Position numbers and translations under genes: made by a program | Assembly (NCBI RefSeq): GCF_015732185.1 | Contig: NZ_WIQM01000004.1 | Coordinates: 418,568-482,567, forward strand | Direction: 5' to 3' | Length of the DNA stretch: 64,000 nucleotides | Source: Pectinatus haikarae | GTDB taxonomy: Bacteria; Bacillota; Negativicutes; Selenomonadales; Selenomonadaceae | Notes under the pieces: model-generated | Seen by the model: only the letters and a program-made list of their open reading frames with translations | Told to the model about the DNA's origin: nothing | Database searches by the model: none | In this document: piece by piece, positions 35,700 through 45,067 of the stretch | Position numbering within the stretch: the first letter of the stretch is position 1 | Layout of the letters: each line of letters starts with the position of its first letter

Positions 35700-38555
35700 T
35701 TACTTATTCTGCGCCGTCAATTTTATGCCTTCGGCCAGCACGGGAGCAAGAAATTGTCCGGTATAGGATTCACTGACTTTCACTATTTGCTCGGGAGTTC
35801 CCTTGGCCACAACGGTACCGCCCCTGTCTCCGCCTTCAGGGCCGAGATCAATTATATAATCCGCAGTTTTTATAACATCAAGATTATGCTCGATGACGAC
35901 TACGGTATCACCGTTGTCGACTAATCGCTGCAGGACATTCATTAATTTGTGAATATCGGCAGTATGCAGACCTGTTGTTGGTTCATCCAAAATATAAAGA
36001 GTGCGTCCTGTGCTTCTTTTTGCCAGCTCTGTAGCCAATTTCACACGCTGGGCTTCACCGCCCGATAAAGTTGTGGCAGGCTGTCCAAGCTGCATATAGC
36101 CAAGTCCTACGTCCTGTAAAATGAGCAGCTGGCGATGAAGTTTAGGGATATTTTTGAAGAATTCCACAGCATCGTCAACTACCAGCTGCAAAACATCAGA
36201 AATATTTTTTCCCTTATATCTGACCTCAAGTGTCTCACGATTATAGCGGGCTCCCTTGCATACTTCGCAGGGAACATAGATATCGGGCAGAAAATGCATC
36301 TCTATTTTTATTATACCGTCGCCATGGCATGATTCACACCGACCGCCTTTGACGTTGAAGCTGAATCTTCCCGGCTTGTAGCCGCGGATTTTGGCTTCAT
36401 TGGTTTGACTGAAAACTTCCCGTATAGTATCGAAGACACTTGTGTAGGTGGCTGGATTGGAGCGGGGAGTGCGTCCTATCGGTGACTGATCTATATTGAT
36501 TATTTTATCTATATTTTCAATACCCTTGATTGATTTATGTTTACCGGGTTTTCCTCTGTTAACATAGAAGCTGGCGGCAAGTCCCTTATACAAGATTTCA
36601 TTTACCAGTGTGGACTTACCCGATCCTGAAACTCCCGTGACGAGTGTCAGCATTCCCAACGGAAATTTTACCCGAATGTTTTTTAGATTGTTTTCGGCAG
36701 CACCGACGATTTCAATAAATTTACCGCTGCCTTTTCTTCTTTCAAGCGGCACAGGAATAAATTTTTTACGGCTCATATATTGTCCGGTGATTGAAGCCGG
36801 TATTTTTTTTATTTCATCGGCAGTACCCTGTGCAATTACATTTCCGCCATTGGCACCGGCTTCGGGACCTATATCAATAATATTGTCTGCCGCGTACATA
36901 GTGTCTTCATCATGCTCAACAACTATAAGTGTATTGCCGAGATCACGCAGATGCTTGAGTGTGGCTAAAAGCCGGTTATTATCCCGCTGATGAAGACCGA
37001 TGCTTGGTTCATCCAGTATATATAAAACGCCTGTCAGTCCGGAACCGATTTGTGTGGCGAGTCTTATGCGCTGAGCTTCTCCGCCGGATAAGGTCCCTGC
37101 CGCACGTCCAAGTGTGAGATAATCGAGACCGACATTGAGCAGAAAGCCAAGCCGGGCATGGATTTCCTTCAAAATCTGGGAAGCTATAAGCTTCTGGCGT
37201 TTATCAAGCTGCAGATCGCGAAAAAAATTATCAGCCTGTGCTATGGTCATATCAGTTACTTCATTTATATTTTTTTCGCCTATCGTTATTGCCAGAGCCT
37301 CGGGCTTTAAACGTGCGCCGCCGCATACGGGGCAGGGTGTAGTACTCATATATGCTTCATATCCTTCGCGCATCACGTCGGAATTTGTTTCTTTGTAACG
37401 GCGGGCCAGAAGCGGCATGACACCCTCAAAAGATGTATTGTAGTCTTTTATTTCCCCAAACATGTTTTCATAAGAAAATTGAAAAGATTCTTCTGAACTG
37501 CCATAAAGAAGGAGTTTTTGAACCTTTTCCTTTACCGCAGACCATGGCGTATCAAGTGTATAGCCATAAGTTTTGAGGACAGAGGCAATCTGACACATTG
37601 CGTAAGAGGCGGGATTCTTTGATAAAGGGGCGAATAATCCTTCGCTAAAAGAAAGTGCCTTATTTGGCATGACAAGATCAAGATCAAATTCCTGTCTGCT
37701 GCCAAGACCGTCACATTCAGGACAAGCCCCGTATGGGCTGTTAAAGGAAAAAAGGCGCGGAGCTATTTCCGGCAGGCTTATACCGCAGTCTATACAGGCA
37801 AAATTTTGACTGTACATTAGGAGTTCTCCATCTATTATCTGTACATAAACAATATCATTGCCAAGATCAAGCGCGGTTTCCAAAGAATCTGCCAGACGGG
37901 TTTCTATTCCTCCACGCACTGCCAATCTGTCAACAATGACCTCTATAGTGTGTTTTTTATTCTTTTCCAGCTTTATATCATCATTTATATCGAGAATTTC
38001 ATTATCGATACGAACACGTACATATCCTTGCTTACGTATGTTTTCAAGCAGCTTTCGATGCTCGCCTTTTTTGCCGCGAACTACCTGCGCCATTATCAAA
38101 AGCTTTGTCTTTTCGGGTAAATTCATAATGCTGTCAAGAATCTGATCTACAGTTTGCTGCGATATAGGTTTTTTGCAATTAGGACAGTGGGGCTTTCCGG
38201 CTCGGGCGAATAGAAGGCGCAGGTAATCATATATTTCTGTGACCGTGCCGACAGTAGAGCGGGGATTACGGCTGGTTGTTTTTTGGTCTATTGAAATGGC
38301 AGGGGAGAGCCCTTCTATGTAATCGACGTCAGGTTTATCCATCTGACCGAGAAATTGACGTGCATATGAGGACAATGATTCAACGTAGCGCCTTTGGCCT
38401 TCAGCATAGATGGTATCAAAGGCCAGAGAAGATTTACCTGAACCTGACAGACCTGTTATTACTACAAGCTTGTCCCGCGGAATGGATACACTGATGTTTT
38501 TTAAATTATGGGCACGGGCGCCTTTTATTTTTATTGCATCTGGCAAAATGGTCAA
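35700..38555 (-). CDS. uvrA: Excinuclease ABC subunit A
   Basis: The 951-residue damage-recognition ATPase of nucleotide excision repair. It has two ABC modules: Walker A loops [14 protein letters not shown] (near residue 31) and [15 protein letters not shown] (near residue 642). Two LSGGEAQR signatures are present, along with Cys-rich zinc modules (CPNC, CxxC near 257-284, and [16 protein letters not shown]). Length is standard. uvrB lies nine kilobases to the right, separated by the alditol operon, unlike the common adjacent uvrBA pair. Confidence 0.98.
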   Translation of the reverse strand: MTILPDAIKIKGARAHNLKNISVSIPRDKLVVITGLSGSGKSSLAFDTIYAEGQRRYVESLSSYARQFLGQMDKPDVDYIEGLSPAISIDQKTTSRNPRSTVGTVTEIYDYLRLLFARAGKPHCPNCKKPISQQTVDQILDSIMNLPEKTKLLIMAQVVRGKKGEHRKLLENIRKQGYVRVRIDNEILDINDDIKLEKNKKHTIEVIVDRLAVRGGIETRLADSLETALDLGNDIVYVQIIDGELLMYSQNFACIDCGISLPEIAPRLFSFNSPYGACPECDGLGSRQEFDLDLVMPNKALSFSEGLFAPLSKNPASYAMCQIASVLKTYGYTLDTPWSAVKEKVQKLLLYGSSEESFQFSYENMFGEIKDYNTSFEGVMPLLARRYKETNSDVMREGYEAYMSTTPCPVCGGARLKPEALAITIGEKNINEVTDMTIAQADNFFRDLQLDKRQKLIASQILKEIHARLGFLLNVGLDYLTLGRAAGTLSGGEAQRIRLATQIGSGLTGVLYILDEPSIGLHQRDNNRLLATLKHLRDLGNTLIVVEHDEDTMYAADNIIDIGPEAGANGGNVIAQGTADEIKKIPASITGQYMSRKKFIPVPLERRKGSGKFIEIVGAAENNLKNIRVKFPLGMLTLVTGVSGSGKSTLVNEILYKGLAASFYVNRGKPGKHKSIKGIENIDKIINIDQSPIGRTPRSNPATYTSVFDTIREVFSQTNEAKIRGYKPGRFSFNVKGGRCESCHGDGIIKIEMHFLPDIYVPCEVCKGARYNRETLEVRYKGKNISDVLQLVVDDAVEFFKNIPKLHRQLLILQDVGLGYMQLGQPATTLSGGEAQRVKLATELAKRSTGRTLYILDEPTTGLHTADIHKLMNVLQRLVDNGDTVVVIEHNLDVIKTADYIIDLGPEGGDRGGTVVAKGTPEQIVKVSESYTGQFLAPVLAEGIKLTAQNK

Positions 38556-38800
38556 CTCCTGTAATTATTTTAAATGGTTTAATTGCTTAAGCGGTAATTG
38601 CTATAAACCAGTATATAGTAAAAAATGTTTTTTTTCCAGAACTTATTAGTAAAAACTGAATATATAAATTCAAATTACTGAATTCATATTATTTATTATG
38701 GTGACGCTACATTTCATTGGCATGCCGGAGTGAAAATTTTTTTACGGTATTCTCAAAACTGTCCATATATCTATATTATAGATTGGAAAAGGAGGAAAAA
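38556..38800. other. Gene-free region upstream of uvrA
   Basis: A/T-rich. No LexA-type operator (CGAAC-N4-GTTCG) is visible. A TATTAT/TATAGAT-like -10 at about 38775 could drive the small frame at 38804. Confidence 0.35.
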
Positions 38801-38803
38801 CAA

Positions 38804-38893
38804 ATGAAAAACGATTTGGAAAAGACTAAAAAATTTTGCATAGATAATGAAAGGGAAATATTGACAATGGTTATCAATATAGAACAAATGTAA
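38804..38893 (+). CDS. Possible 29-residue small protein
   Basis: A short frame (starts MKNDLEKTKKFCIDNEREIL) behind a near-perfect AAAGGAGG box with nine-base spacing. The hydrophobic-charged pattern is helical. Its stop codon lies inside the left arm of a 15-base inverted repeat that would act as its terminator. It is unlike any protein I can name; a superficial resemblance to short Spo0E-like proteins is not convincing. Confidence 0.4.
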   Translation: MKNDLEKTKKFCIDNEREILTMVINIEQM

Positions 38894-38932
38894 AAATATA
38901 TATACATGTGATATTACTTTTACATTTGTTCT
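38881..38932 (+). terminator. 15-base inverted repeat after the small frame
   Basis: AGAACAAATGTAAAA and TTTTACATTTGTTCT, perfect arms with a 22-base spacer. It overlaps the end of the small frame and precedes the alditol operon promoter. There is no T-run beyond the right arm. Confidence 0.5.
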
Positions 38933-38944
38933 GTATAAGAAATA

Positions 38945-38973
38945 TTGAAAAAATAATTACTTTGGTGTAATAT
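38945..38973 (+). promoter_or_regulatory. Promoter of the SorC-type regulator / alditol operon
   Basis: TTGAAA, 17 bases, TAATAT, giving a leader of about 105 bases to the regulator ATG. Confidence 0.6.
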
Positions 38974-39085
38974 ATTTATCAGAATAAAAAGAAAAATCGC
39001 AAAGGAAAGTATTGTTGTTTATATGCAGTCATTCTTATAAATGAAACTGGCTGTCATGTGATAATAAAAATTTAAGACAGATATC

Positions 39086-40054
39086 ATGAAAAAAATTGTT
39101 GATGATATAAGATTGATTTTTAAATGCTGCAGTTCGTATTATAAAGATGGGCTGAGCCAGCAGGAGATTTCCGATATGCTGCAGATTTCCCGTCCGTCCG
39201 TAGCCAGAATGATAAAGAAAGGACATGAAAACGGGATTGTCAAGATAGAAGTTATGAATCCGGATAATCTGGCATTTGGCAGTATGGAAAGAGAAGTAGA
39301 AAAAAAATTTGGACTTGAGGAAGTAATAATCGCGGCATCCGGAAGTGCGGATCTGACAGATGCTTTAAATGAGAATATCACCAGAGAAACATTTAAATTC
39401 CTTTCACGAGTGATTGAAGATAAGGATTTTGTCGGGGTGACAATGGGCCGCACGCTGCGCAATTTACTGCATGGCTATTATCCGGTCGAACAAAAAAAAT
39501 GTACTTTTGTGCCGATAATGGGAGGGATGGACGAAAACAGATATGATATTCACTCCAATCATGTTGCTACGAAATTTGCCGAAATATTCCATGCGGATTG
39601 TCTCCAATTTTTTGCTCCGCTGGTTTTTTCAAAACCGGATATGCTCAAACGTTTTTTAGAAGAATATTCCATGCAGAGCATTGTTAAGGCCTTTAAAAAA
39701 ATATCCATAGTAGTAATGGGAATTGGAGTGCCGTCAAAAGAAACATCTACTTTAGTTAAAGCCGGATATATCAGAGAAGAATTATTTGATGCATTTATCG
39801 AATTGGGAATGGTGGGAGATGCAGCGGCACAATTCTATGACAAAAATGGATCGACTCAGCAATTTGAATCATTTAATCATTTGATAGCTGCCATGCCGAT
39901 AGACGACTTAAAAAAAGTACGCTGCAGAGTCGGTATAGCTGCAGGAAAAAATAAACTGGACAGTCTTATCGGCGCGATAAAAGGCAAGATCATAAATGTA
40001 CTGATAACAGATTCGGAATCAGCGCGGGAATTGTTGGCATATAGGGAGTTTTAA
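39086..40054 (+). CDS. SorC-family sugar-binding transcriptional regulator
   Basis: A 322-residue regulator. The N-terminal HTH reads YYKDGLSQQEISDMLQISRP (residues about 18-37). The large C-terminal sugar-phosphate-binding domain (GVTMGRTLRNLLHG, then VVMGIGVPSK) marks the SorC/DeoR-like group. These proteins bind sugar phosphates to activate or derepress transport operons. It is the first gene of the alditol cluster and ends one base before gutM. No strong RBS precedes the ATG. Confidence 0.9.
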   Translation: MKKIVDDIRLIFKCCSSYYKDGLSQQEISDMLQISRPSVARMIKKGHENGIVKIEVMNPDNLAFGSMEREVEKKFGLEEVIIAASGSADLTDALNENITRETFKFLSRVIEDKDFVGVTMGRTLRNLLHGYYPVEQKKCTFVPIMGGMDENRYDIHSNHVATKFAEIFHADCLQFFAPLVFSKPDMLKRFLEEYSMQSIVKAFKKISIVVMGIGVPSKETSTLVKAGYIREELFDAFIELGMVGDAAAQFYDKNGSTQQFESFNHLIAAMPIDDLKKVRCRVGIAAGKNKLDSLIGAIKGKIINVLITDSESARELLAYREF

Positions 40055-40055
40055 A

Positions 40056-40442
40056 ATGGATATTACTATTTTAATGGTCTGCCTGCTGGTTTTTATGATA
40101 ATACAAGCAGCCGGTACGTATATTCAGGTTCGGTTATATAAGAAATCCGTAAGACGGCTCCATAAAAAGGGCAATATTGGTATTGGCGGAAGGAAAGCGC
40201 GATTCTCGGGAAATATTGTAATAATTGTCTGCGACAGCAGCGGAAAAGTGGTGGACGGAGAGATTTTAGCCGGAATCACTATTTTCAACAGATTTAAAAA
40301 AATTCCGGAACTTATGAATAGAAATGTGTTTGAGCTCAGAGCTGAATATGAAGTGCTTGCGCAAAAAGAAAGAAAAAAAATGCTGGGACATATCCAGGCT
40401 GTAAATGCTCTGTGCGAAAGATTAAACAATAAGAAGGAATAA
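40056..40442 (+). CDS. gutM: GutM-family glucitol operon activator
   Basis: A 128-residue protein with an N-terminal membrane-like helix (ILMVCLLVFMIIQAAGTYIQ). A GutM domain follows, visible as GNIGIGGRKARFSGNIVIIV and a Phe-Lys-Lys-Ile segment. GutM of E. coli activates the srl operon together with the repressor SrlR. The GGGAG box is in the end of the preceding gene. Its presence identifies the cluster as a glucitol-type (EII-Gut) system. Confidence 0.88.
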   Translation: MDITILMVCLLVFMIIQAAGTYIQVRLYKKSVRRLHKKGNIGIGGRKARFSGNIVIIVCDSSGKVVDGEILAGITIFNRFKKIPELMNRNVFELRAEYEVLAQKERKKMLGHIQAVNALCERLNNKKE

Positions 40443-40488
40443 TTCGAAAATAAAGAAATAAATATTAACGACGAGAGGAGATGATGAA

Positions 40489-40854
40489 ATGAAATATAAC
40501 AGTAAGATAACCGGATGGGGAAATGAGGCACTAGGTTTTCTGAAAGAGTTGAATTACCTTATAATTTTTAATGATAATGCACCAAAAGAACTGGCAGAAA
40601 TATCTGTTTTACATGAAAAATCAAAATTAAACGGAGACATTGAAAGGGGGGATACTCTTATAATTGGCGAAAAGGCTTTCGAAATAACAGCCGTCGGTGA
40701 AGAAGCACGCAATACATTCAACCAGCTGGGACATGCAACCTTGAATTTTTCGGGAGGTGATGAACCGTTTCTGCCGGGGCATATAATGCTTTACGGCGAG
40801 GATGCTTTGACTGAAGAAGATATACAAAAAGGGATAAGCATAAGTATTTTTTAA
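40489..40854 (+). CDS. srlB: PTS glucitol/sorbitol-type EIIA component
   Basis: A 121-residue phosphocarrier that passes phosphate from HPr to EIIB. The family block is visible in GDIERGDTLIIGEKAFEITA and FLPGHIMLYGED. A conserved His42 (in SVLHEK) is the likely phosphorylation site. The order regulator-GutM-EIIA differs from the E. coli order srlA-srlE-srlB, with the permease genes placed at the far end here. Confidence 0.92.
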   Translation: MKYNSKITGWGNEALGFLKELNYLIIFNDNAPKELAEISVLHEKSKLNGDIERGDTLIIGEKAFEITAVGEEARNTFNQLGHATLNFSGGDEPFLPGHIMLYGEDALTEEDIQKGISISIF

Positions 40855-40899
40855 TATCGCAGTTTTAAAAATTAATATAAACTTGGAGTGTGAACAATT

Positions 40900-42207
40900 A
40901 TGTTGAATATGGATCAAAAGCTTTTAAAAAGAGAAGAAGAAGGCAAAATAATTCGTACGGGTATAGTCGGGGCAGGCCAGATGGGACGCGGCATGGTAAC
41001 ACAGATGGCAATTATGAAGGGCATATCACCGGCAATAGTGTCCGATATAAAACTGGATAATGTCATAAATGCGTTTCATTATGCCGGCATTGCCGATGAG
41101 CAGATCGCTGTTGCTAAAACCTTGGCGGATGCCAATAAATATATGGAGATGGGAAAATTTGTCGCCACTGAAAACTCAGAGCTGATATCGCAGGCCAATC
41201 TTGTGGAATGTGCTATTGACGTAACGGGGGTGCCCGAAGTAGGTGTAAAAATAGCGATAGATTCTATGAATAACGGCAAGCATGTAGTAATGATGGATGT
41301 AGAAACCGATGTGGTAATAGGCTCCTATCTGAAAAAACTCGGAGAAAAAAATAATGTTATTTATACCGGTTCGGCTGGTGATGAGCCTGGAGCAGTTATG
41401 GAGCTGTATTCATTTGCCAGAGCTATGGGAATGCAGGTAAAAGTAATGGGGAAAGGGAAAAACAACAAGCTTGATTATGCGTGTAATCCGGATACAGTGC
41501 TTGAGGAAGCTACCAGGCGGAAGATGAGTCCAAGAATGCTGTGCGCATTTAAAGACGGCACTAAAACAATGGTAGAAATGACAGCAATGTCGAATGCGAC
41601 GGGACTTATTCCTGATGTTATAGGAGGACATGGACCGTCTGCTTCACCGGACGAAAGATGCAAGGAGCTTAACAGCATTTTCCGTTTGAAAAAAGATGGA
41701 GGAATTCTTGACAAACATGGTGTAGTTGAATTTGTCAACGGAATAGCACCGGGCGTATTTGTCACAGTGTCCACTGAAAATGAAGAAATAGCGTATCAGA
41801 TGCAGTATCACAGCATGGGGCCCGGTCCTTTATGGACGTTATACCGTCCCTATCATTTATGCAATCTTGAAACACCGCTCACTGTCGCCAAGGCTGTCAT
41901 AGATAAAGAACCGACGATAATCCCGATCGATGGGCCTGTGAGCGAATGCATAACAGCGGCCAAAAAAGACCTGAAAGCAGGCGAATATATAGATGGGATA
42001 GGTGGATATACCACTTACGGGTCCATAGCTGCTGCCGAGGAAACTTATGCTAATGGATACGTTGTATATGGTCTGATAAATAAGAAAAGCCGCATGAAAA
42101 AGGATGTAAAAAAAGGACAGCTGCTCACTTTAAACGATGTAGAGCTAGATACCGGCACACAGCTTTATAATGTACGCAAAGAACAGGATGCTATGTATAG
42201 AAAATGA
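40900..42207 (+). CDS. Homoserine-dehydrogenase-like oxidoreductase with SAF-like C-terminus
   Basis: A 435-residue NAD(P)-binding protein. The Rossmann loop GIVGAGQMGRGMVTQMA is near residues 22-38. The core domain (VECAIDVTGVPEVG, ARAMGMQVKVMGKGKNNK) follows the NAD-binding homoserine dehydrogenase fold. The tail (MKKDVKKGQLLTLNDVELD) is a SAF-like domain. The reaction is unknown. Inside a PTS glucitol-type operon it probably oxidises an alditol phosphate or epimerises its product, taking the place of SrlD, which is a short-chain dehydrogenase and absent here. Confidence 0.85.
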   Translation: MLNMDQKLLKREEEGKIIRTGIVGAGQMGRGMVTQMAIMKGISPAIVSDIKLDNVINAFHYAGIADEQIAVAKTLADANKYMEMGKFVATENSELISQANLVECAIDVTGVPEVGVKIAIDSMNNGKHVVMMDVETDVVIGSYLKKLGEKNNVIYTGSAGDEPGAVMELYSFARAMGMQVKVMGKGKNNKLDYACNPDTVLEEATRRKMSPRMLCAFKDGTKTMVEMTAMSNATGLIPDVIGGHGPSASPDERCKELNSIFRLKKDGGILDKHGVVEFVNGIAPGVFVTVSTENEEIAYQMQYHSMGPGPLWTLYRPYHLCNLETPLTVAKAVIDKEPTIIPIDGPVSECITAAKKDLKAGEYIDGIGGYTTYGSIAAAEETYANGYVVYGLINKKSRMKKDVKKGQLLTLNDVELDTGTQLYNVRKEQDAMYRK

Positions 42208-42244
42208 AAGCGGAGTGATCCTTTTGTGTCTTATAAATAAAAAA

Positions 42245-42272
42245 ACCACCGTAAAACGGCAATTTTACAGTG
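42245..42272 (+). other. Intercistronic hairpin before the aldolase gene
   Basis: CCAC-C-GTAAAA pairs with TTTTAC-A-GTGG around a six-base loop with a single C-A mismatch. It could stabilise, process or partly terminate the operon transcript. Confidence 0.5.
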
Positions 42273-42380
42273 GCATATCGGTTATTATCATGCTGATACC
42301 TAACCAATATTAAGAATACGACAGCATAGAACTTCTGTCAATAATAAGTGGATAAGCAATGAAATAAATGAGGTGAAAAT

Positions 42381-43223
42381 ATGCTGGTATCGACAAAGGA
42401 AATGCTGGCTGAGGCGAGGGCAAAGGGATTTGCAGTACCATCAGCAAATTTCGTCGATCAAATTTCGGTGAAAGCGCATACGGAGACGGCTGAAAGAATG
42501 GGCCTGCCGCTTATATTGTCATATGCGCAGGCGCACAGCTGTTATCAGGACATAGAGGAAGCAGCAATGCTGGGACATTTTTATATAAAAAAAGCAAAAG
42601 TGCCGATAGCCCTGCATTTAGATCACGGGATGGATTTTTCTTTTATAAAAAGAGCGATAGAGCTGGGGTTTACTTCTGTGATGATAGATGCGTCAAAAGA
42701 GGAGCTGGCAGGAAATATTGCAGCAACCAGAAAAGTTGCGGATTACGCTCATACGCATAATGTGATGGTGGAAGCTGAGATAGGACATGTGGGAACAGGC
42801 AGAAACGTGGGGCAGGGAGAAACAGAAGCCGATGACGACAGTATATATACGACTGTGGAAGAAGCCGGTAAAATGGCGGAACAAAGCGGAGCGGACAGCC
42901 TGGCTGTTTCAGTGGGAACGGCGCATGGTCTGTACAAAGGCGTTCCCAAAATAAATTTCACAAGGCTGAAAGAGCTGGCTGATAATTTGAATATTCCTCT
43001 GGTCCTGCACGGAGGCTCATCATCAGGTGATGATAATCTGGAAAGATGCGCGCTCAACGGTATCGCAAAAATCAATATATATACTGATTTTGTGGTAAAT
43101 GCTTATAAAAATCTGTCTGAAAATCGTCCGAAAGATTACTTTGGGGTAAATGATTTTTTACGAACAGGAATGAAAAATACTTTGCGGCACTATTACGAAG
43201 TATTTCATACACAGGAGATCTGA
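42381..43223 (+). CDS. Class II fructose/tagatose-bisphosphate aldolase family
   Basis: A 280-residue zinc aldolase of the Fba/GatY/KbaY group. Metal ligand His residues are in HLDHGMD, and further motifs are VMIDAS, EAEIGHVGTG, SVGTAHGLYKG and LHGGSSSGDD. Closely related to enzymes that cleave ketohexose bisphosphates, but the substrate range is not readable. Here it probably acts on the product of the oxidoreductase, generating triose phosphates. Hairpins flank the gene on both sides. Confidence 0.92.
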   Translation: MLVSTKEMLAEARAKGFAVPSANFVDQISVKAHTETAERMGLPLILSYAQAHSCYQDIEEAAMLGHFYIKKAKVPIALHLDHGMDFSFIKRAIELGFTSVMIDASKEELAGNIAATRKVADYAHTHNVMVEAEIGHVGTGRNVGQGETEADDDSIYTTVEEAGKMAEQSGADSLAVSVGTAHGLYKGVPKINFTRLKELADNLNIPLVLHGGSSSGDDNLERCALNGIAKINIYTDFVVNAYKNLSENRPKDYFGVNDFLRTGMKNTLRHYYEVFHTQEI

Positions 43224-43257
43224 CTGTCGTATCAGACTTGAGGAAGAAACAGGAAAG

Positions 43258-43284
43258 CAGGGACAATATTATTGCCCCTGTTTT
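43258..43284 (+). other. Intercistronic hairpin after the aldolase gene
   Basis: CAGGG-A-CAAT pairs with ATTG-C-CCCTG around a three-base loop, followed by TTTT. Like the hairpin upstream it carries one A-C mismatch, and it may be a partial terminator. Confidence 0.5.
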
Positions 43285-43329
43285 CGATACAATTATTTAC
43301 GGAAAATATTTTTAGAGAAGAGGGGTATT

Positions 43330-43839
43330 ATGGAAATCATCGCAGCCTTGGCAAACGGTTTTATAGAATTATTTAAAGCAGGAGCGGCGACTTTTATTTC
43401 ATGGGTCACCGGCATTATTCCCTTAGTAGTGGTTTTAATGACCGCGGTAAGTTCAATTATCAAATTAATAGGTGAAGACCGAGTTTACAGTGTGGCTCAG
43501 ACAGCCACAAAATACACGATAACCCGTTATACGATCGTTCCTATTCTGGCAGTAATATTTCTGGCAAATCCGATGTGCTATACTTTCGGCCGTTTTGTAG
43601 AAGAAAAATATAAACCTGCATTCTATGATTCGACAGTGAGTTTTGTACATCCTGTAACGGGATTATTTCCTCATGCCAATGGCGGAGAATTGTTCGTATA
43701 TATGGGGATAGCTACAGGGATAAGCAATCTGGGGCTGCCGCTTGGTGATTTAGCGGTGAGATATTTTTTGGTCGGAATAGTGGTAATACTGCTTCGCGGT
43801 GTAGTTACGGAAAAAATTTATGCCGCAATGAAAAAATAA
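43330..43839 (+). CDS. srlA: PTS glucitol/sorbitol-type EIIC component
   Basis: A 169-residue integral membrane component with four to five hydrophobic segments (GAATFISWVTGIIPLVVVLM, YTIVPILAVIFLANPMCYTF). It forms the sugar alcohol channel together with the membrane part of EIIBC. The RBS is GAGGGG. It is followed after 14 bases by the EIIBC gene. Confidence 0.92.
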   Translation: MEIIAALANGFIELFKAGAATFISWVTGIIPLVVVLMTAVSSIIKLIGEDRVYSVAQTATKYTITRYTIVPILAVIFLANPMCYTFGRFVEEKYKPAFYDSTVSFVHPVTGLFPHANGGELFVYMGIATGISNLGLPLGDLAVRYFLVGIVVILLRGVVTEKIYAAMKK

Positions 43840-43853
43840 AGGAGGCTTTTTTA

Positions 43854-44855
43854 ATGTATAAATCAGTTACTATACAGAGGGGAAAAGCAGGATGGGGCGG
43901 ACCTCTGACAATAACCCCCACAGATACCTGCAATAAGATACTATGTGTGACGGGCGGCGGAATTCATCCGGTGGCACAAAAAATAGCTGAAATGACAGGC
44001 GGGGTGCCTGTAGACGGCTTCAGTACGGGGGCTCCTGATGAAGAAGTAATGGTTGCTGTAGTTGACTGCGGCGGAACGGCTCGCTGTGGTGTGTATCCTA
44101 AAAAAAAGATATTTACGGTCAATTTAACAGCAGTGGGGAAATCAGGTCCTTTGGCACAATATATAACGGAAAGTATTTATGTTTCGGATGTAAAGGAAAA
44201 CTGTATAACCTTTGCTGATGAAGAAACAGCTGCGGCAGCTGCTGCTAAGGCACAGATGCAAGCAGCTGAGCCGAAGACGAAAACGCAGGCAAGAAAAGAG
44301 CTGGCAGCTATGAATGCCGGCAAAAAGAAGAATATAGTGACACGAATAGGTATCGGCGTGGGCGCTGTGGTTAATAAGTTTTATCAGGCAGGACGCGAAA
44401 CGATCGATATGGTGATCAAAAATATATTGCCGTTTATGGCGTTTGTAAGTATGATTTTGGGGATAATAAGCGCATCAGGCATAGGAAATGTAATTGCTGC
44501 GACCTTATCTCCGCTGGCAAGCACGCTGCCGGGAATGATAGGAATATCCATTGTTTGTGCGCTGCCTTTTATTTCACCTGTACTCGGACCAGGGGCAGTG
44601 ATAGCGCAGGTAGTGGGCAGTCTGCTGGGAGTGGAAATAGGACTCGGTCATATCCCGCCTCAGTACGCACTGCCGGCCCTGTTTGCGATCAATGCTCAGG
44701 TAGGTGCTGATTTTGTTCCTGTAGGGTTGAGTCTGGGAGAAGCCGAACCTGAGACGATAGAGCTGGGCGTACCAGCGGTACTGTATTCCAGGCTTATTAC
44801 CGGCCCGGCAGCAGTATTGATCGCTTATGCATTTAGTATGGGACTTTATGCATAA
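43854..44855 (+). CDS. srlE: PTS glucitol/sorbitol-type EIIBC component
   Basis: A 333-residue protein. The N-terminal EIIB domain carries VVDCGGTARCGVYP with the probable phosphocysteine Cys72. An Ala/Lys-rich linker (about 120-165) leads to a C-terminal membrane domain (GIGVGAVVNKFYQAGRETID, then ILPFMAFVSMILGIISASGI). It phosphorylates the alditol at its 6-position equivalent during uptake. It is the last gene of the cluster, closed by a terminator. Confidence 0.93.
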   Translation: MYKSVTIQRGKAGWGGPLTITPTDTCNKILCVTGGGIHPVAQKIAEMTGGVPVDGFSTGAPDEEVMVAVVDCGGTARCGVYPKKKIFTVNLTAVGKSGPLAQYITESIYVSDVKENCITFADEETAAAAAAKAQMQAAEPKTKTQARKELAAMNAGKKKNIVTRIGIGVGAVVNKFYQAGRETIDMVIKNILPFMAFVSMILGIISASGIGNVIAATLSPLASTLPGMIGISIVCALPFISPVLGPGAVIAQVVGSLLGVEIGLGHIPPQYALPALFAINAQVGADFVPVGLSLGEAEPETIELGVPAVLYSRLITGPAAVLIAYAFSMGLYA

Positions 44856-44980
44856 AATATAAAAAAAGCAGACGTTTTTGAACAAACGGTGAGGTATTTT
44901 TTTTTATGAATACCAAAAATAAATATAAGAGTTTTTTAAGTCTTATGTAAATACTGAAAATTGATCCAAAAATTAATAGT

Positions 44981-45024
44981 AATATTTGGGGGCATCGCTT
45001 TTTTAGTGATGCCCCAAATATATT
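44981..45024. terminator. Bidirectional terminator between the alditol operon and uvrB
   Basis: AATATTTGGGGGCATCGCT pairs with AGTGATGCCCCAAATATATT with one bulge; a T-run is in the loop and tail. Confidence 0.85.
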
Positions 45025-45067
45025 ATTATAAGAACGATGCTTATCAAAATATCTTACCTGCATAGAT

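Noticed and set aside
38556..38800. SOS (LexA) operator upstream of uvrA, and likewise upstream of uvrB
   Set aside because: No CGAAC-N4-GTTCG-like sequence was found in either upstream region.
43854..44855. Class assignment of the PTS as mannitol or galactitol type
   Set aside because: GutM, the EIIA/EIIC/EIIBC split and the DCGGTARCGVYP phosphorylation motif are specific to the glucitol type.
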